Positions 63,630 to 64,000 of a DNA stretch of 64,000 nucleotides are shown here, one piece after another (the first letter of the stretch is position 1; each line of letters begins with the position of its first letter). The notes below the pieces were generated by a model. The model was given only the letters and a program-made list of their open reading frames with translations. It was not told the origin of the DNA and did no database searches. The translations under genes and the position numbers were made by a program. This stretch comes from Flavobacterium soli DSM 19725 (GTDB lineage: Bacteria; Bacteroidota; Bacteroidia; Flavobacteriales; Flavobacteriaceae), in NCBI RefSeq assembly GCF_000422705.1, contig NZ_AUGO01000001.1, positions 372,001 to 436,000 on the forward strand, given 5' to 3'.

Positions 63630-64000
63630 CTAGTTACTTAATTCTCTTTTTAAAACTTTTAATCTATTGGCAATTGAAGCGTTATATTGCTTGTCGCCTA
63701 TTGTCAAGATAAAACCACCAATGATAGACTCATCAACAATATTCTCAATGGTAATCTTTTTATTTGAAAACTCTCTGATTTTTTCAGAAACTTTGGCTTC
63801 AAGAGCTGCATCCAATGGAATAGCTGTTGTAACCTTTGCCACTTCAAAACCGTTCATTTCATTCGATTGCAAAACATATTGTGAAGCAACGCTTTCTAAA
63901 ATCTCGAATCTTTTGTTTTCGAACAACAAGTGAAAAAGACCTTTGGTCACTCCATTTGCTGAAGCAAAAACTTCTGTCAAGGCACTTTCTTTAACGTTTA
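63630..64000 (-). CDS. atpH: ATP synthase F1 subunit delta, N-terminus outside the window
   Basis: The frame is open to the right edge; a TTG near 63980 is not the start because in-frame codons continue beyond it. About 123 residues of the roughly 175-180 are present. The C-terminal half has the delta signatures: [17 protein letters not shown] and the ending [20 protein letters not shown]. Delta (OSCP) joins F1 to the stator. The order atpH-atpA-atpG is the standard operon order. Confidence 0.95.
   Translation of the reverse strand, partial: NVKESALTEVFASANGVTKGLFHLLFENKRFEILESVASQYVLQSNEMNGFEVAKVTTAIPLDAALEAKVSEKIREFSNKKITIENIVDESIIGGFILTIGDKQYNASIANRLKVLKRELSN

Overview
The window is AT-rich DNA from a Bacteroidetes bacterium, almost certainly family Flavobacteriaceae and probably Flavobacterium or a close relative. 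The signs are SusC/OMP-type TonB-dependent receptors with carboxypeptidase-like N-terminal domains, a PorZ-type type IX secretion protein with a C-terminal sorting domain, an OlsF-like bifunctional acyltransferase, a type 2 isoleucyl-tRNA synthetase, GbsR-family control of an RND pump, and promoters of the Bacteroidetes form TAnnTTTG. No rRNA, tRNA, prophage or CRISPR array was seen. Most of the window is ordinary core chromosome, and the unusual material lies in the spacers between genes.

Layout: 1-2974 holds an M13 metallopeptidase (5' end outside the window) convergent with a CDF metal exporter. 3034-3663 is a gutted IS1-family transposase remnant. 3798-10738 carries an outer-membrane beta-barrel receptor, an ArsC/Spx-like reductase, a CPBP protease with menE (menaquinone synthesis), an abundant OmpA porin and a hotdog thioesterase. 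10802-17025 is a complete tripartite RND efflux operon led by its own GbsR/MarR-type regulator. 17158-21377 has two RlpA paralogues, a small four-helix membrane protein and a TonB receptor. 21801-29868, all on the minus strand, joins pgi, an M23 peptidase, tryptophan 2,3-dioxygenase, a DUF3108 protein and the tyrosine catabolic pair hppD/hmgA. This block also contains a frameshifted four-helix-bundle gene and a candidate small RNA. 30279-36151 has an NSS sodium symporter with a 51-residue partner protein, a patatin/beta-barrel fusion and uvrC. 36243-43669 carries an aspartoacylase-like hydrolase, 5-formyl-THF cyclo-ligase, lspA, a DksA-like protein, ileS and recO. 43738-50334 has porZ, gdhA, a small outer-membrane protein and olsF. 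50499-58845 has exonuclease III, an OmpA lipoprotein and a six-gene envelope operon: flippase, dut, sugar nucleotidyltransferase, TPR protein, DUF4292 lipoprotein and an EnvC-like amidase activator. 58961-64000 ends with an S9 prolyl oligopeptidase and the atpH-atpA-atpG part of the F-type ATP synthase operon.

Common themes are envelope biogenesis and transport, and aromatic amino acid breakdown: TDO opens the kynurenine route, and HPPD plus HmgA carry out the middle of tyrosine degradation. The observations most worth following are the swapped HIGH signature (GIHH) in IleRS, the structured intergenic elements at about 21.6, 23.6 and 42.8 kb, the sRNA-like transcription unit at 26.7-26.87 kb, the frameshifted four-helix-bundle gene inside the hmgA-hppD locus, and the unreported-size partner ORF of the NSS transporter.
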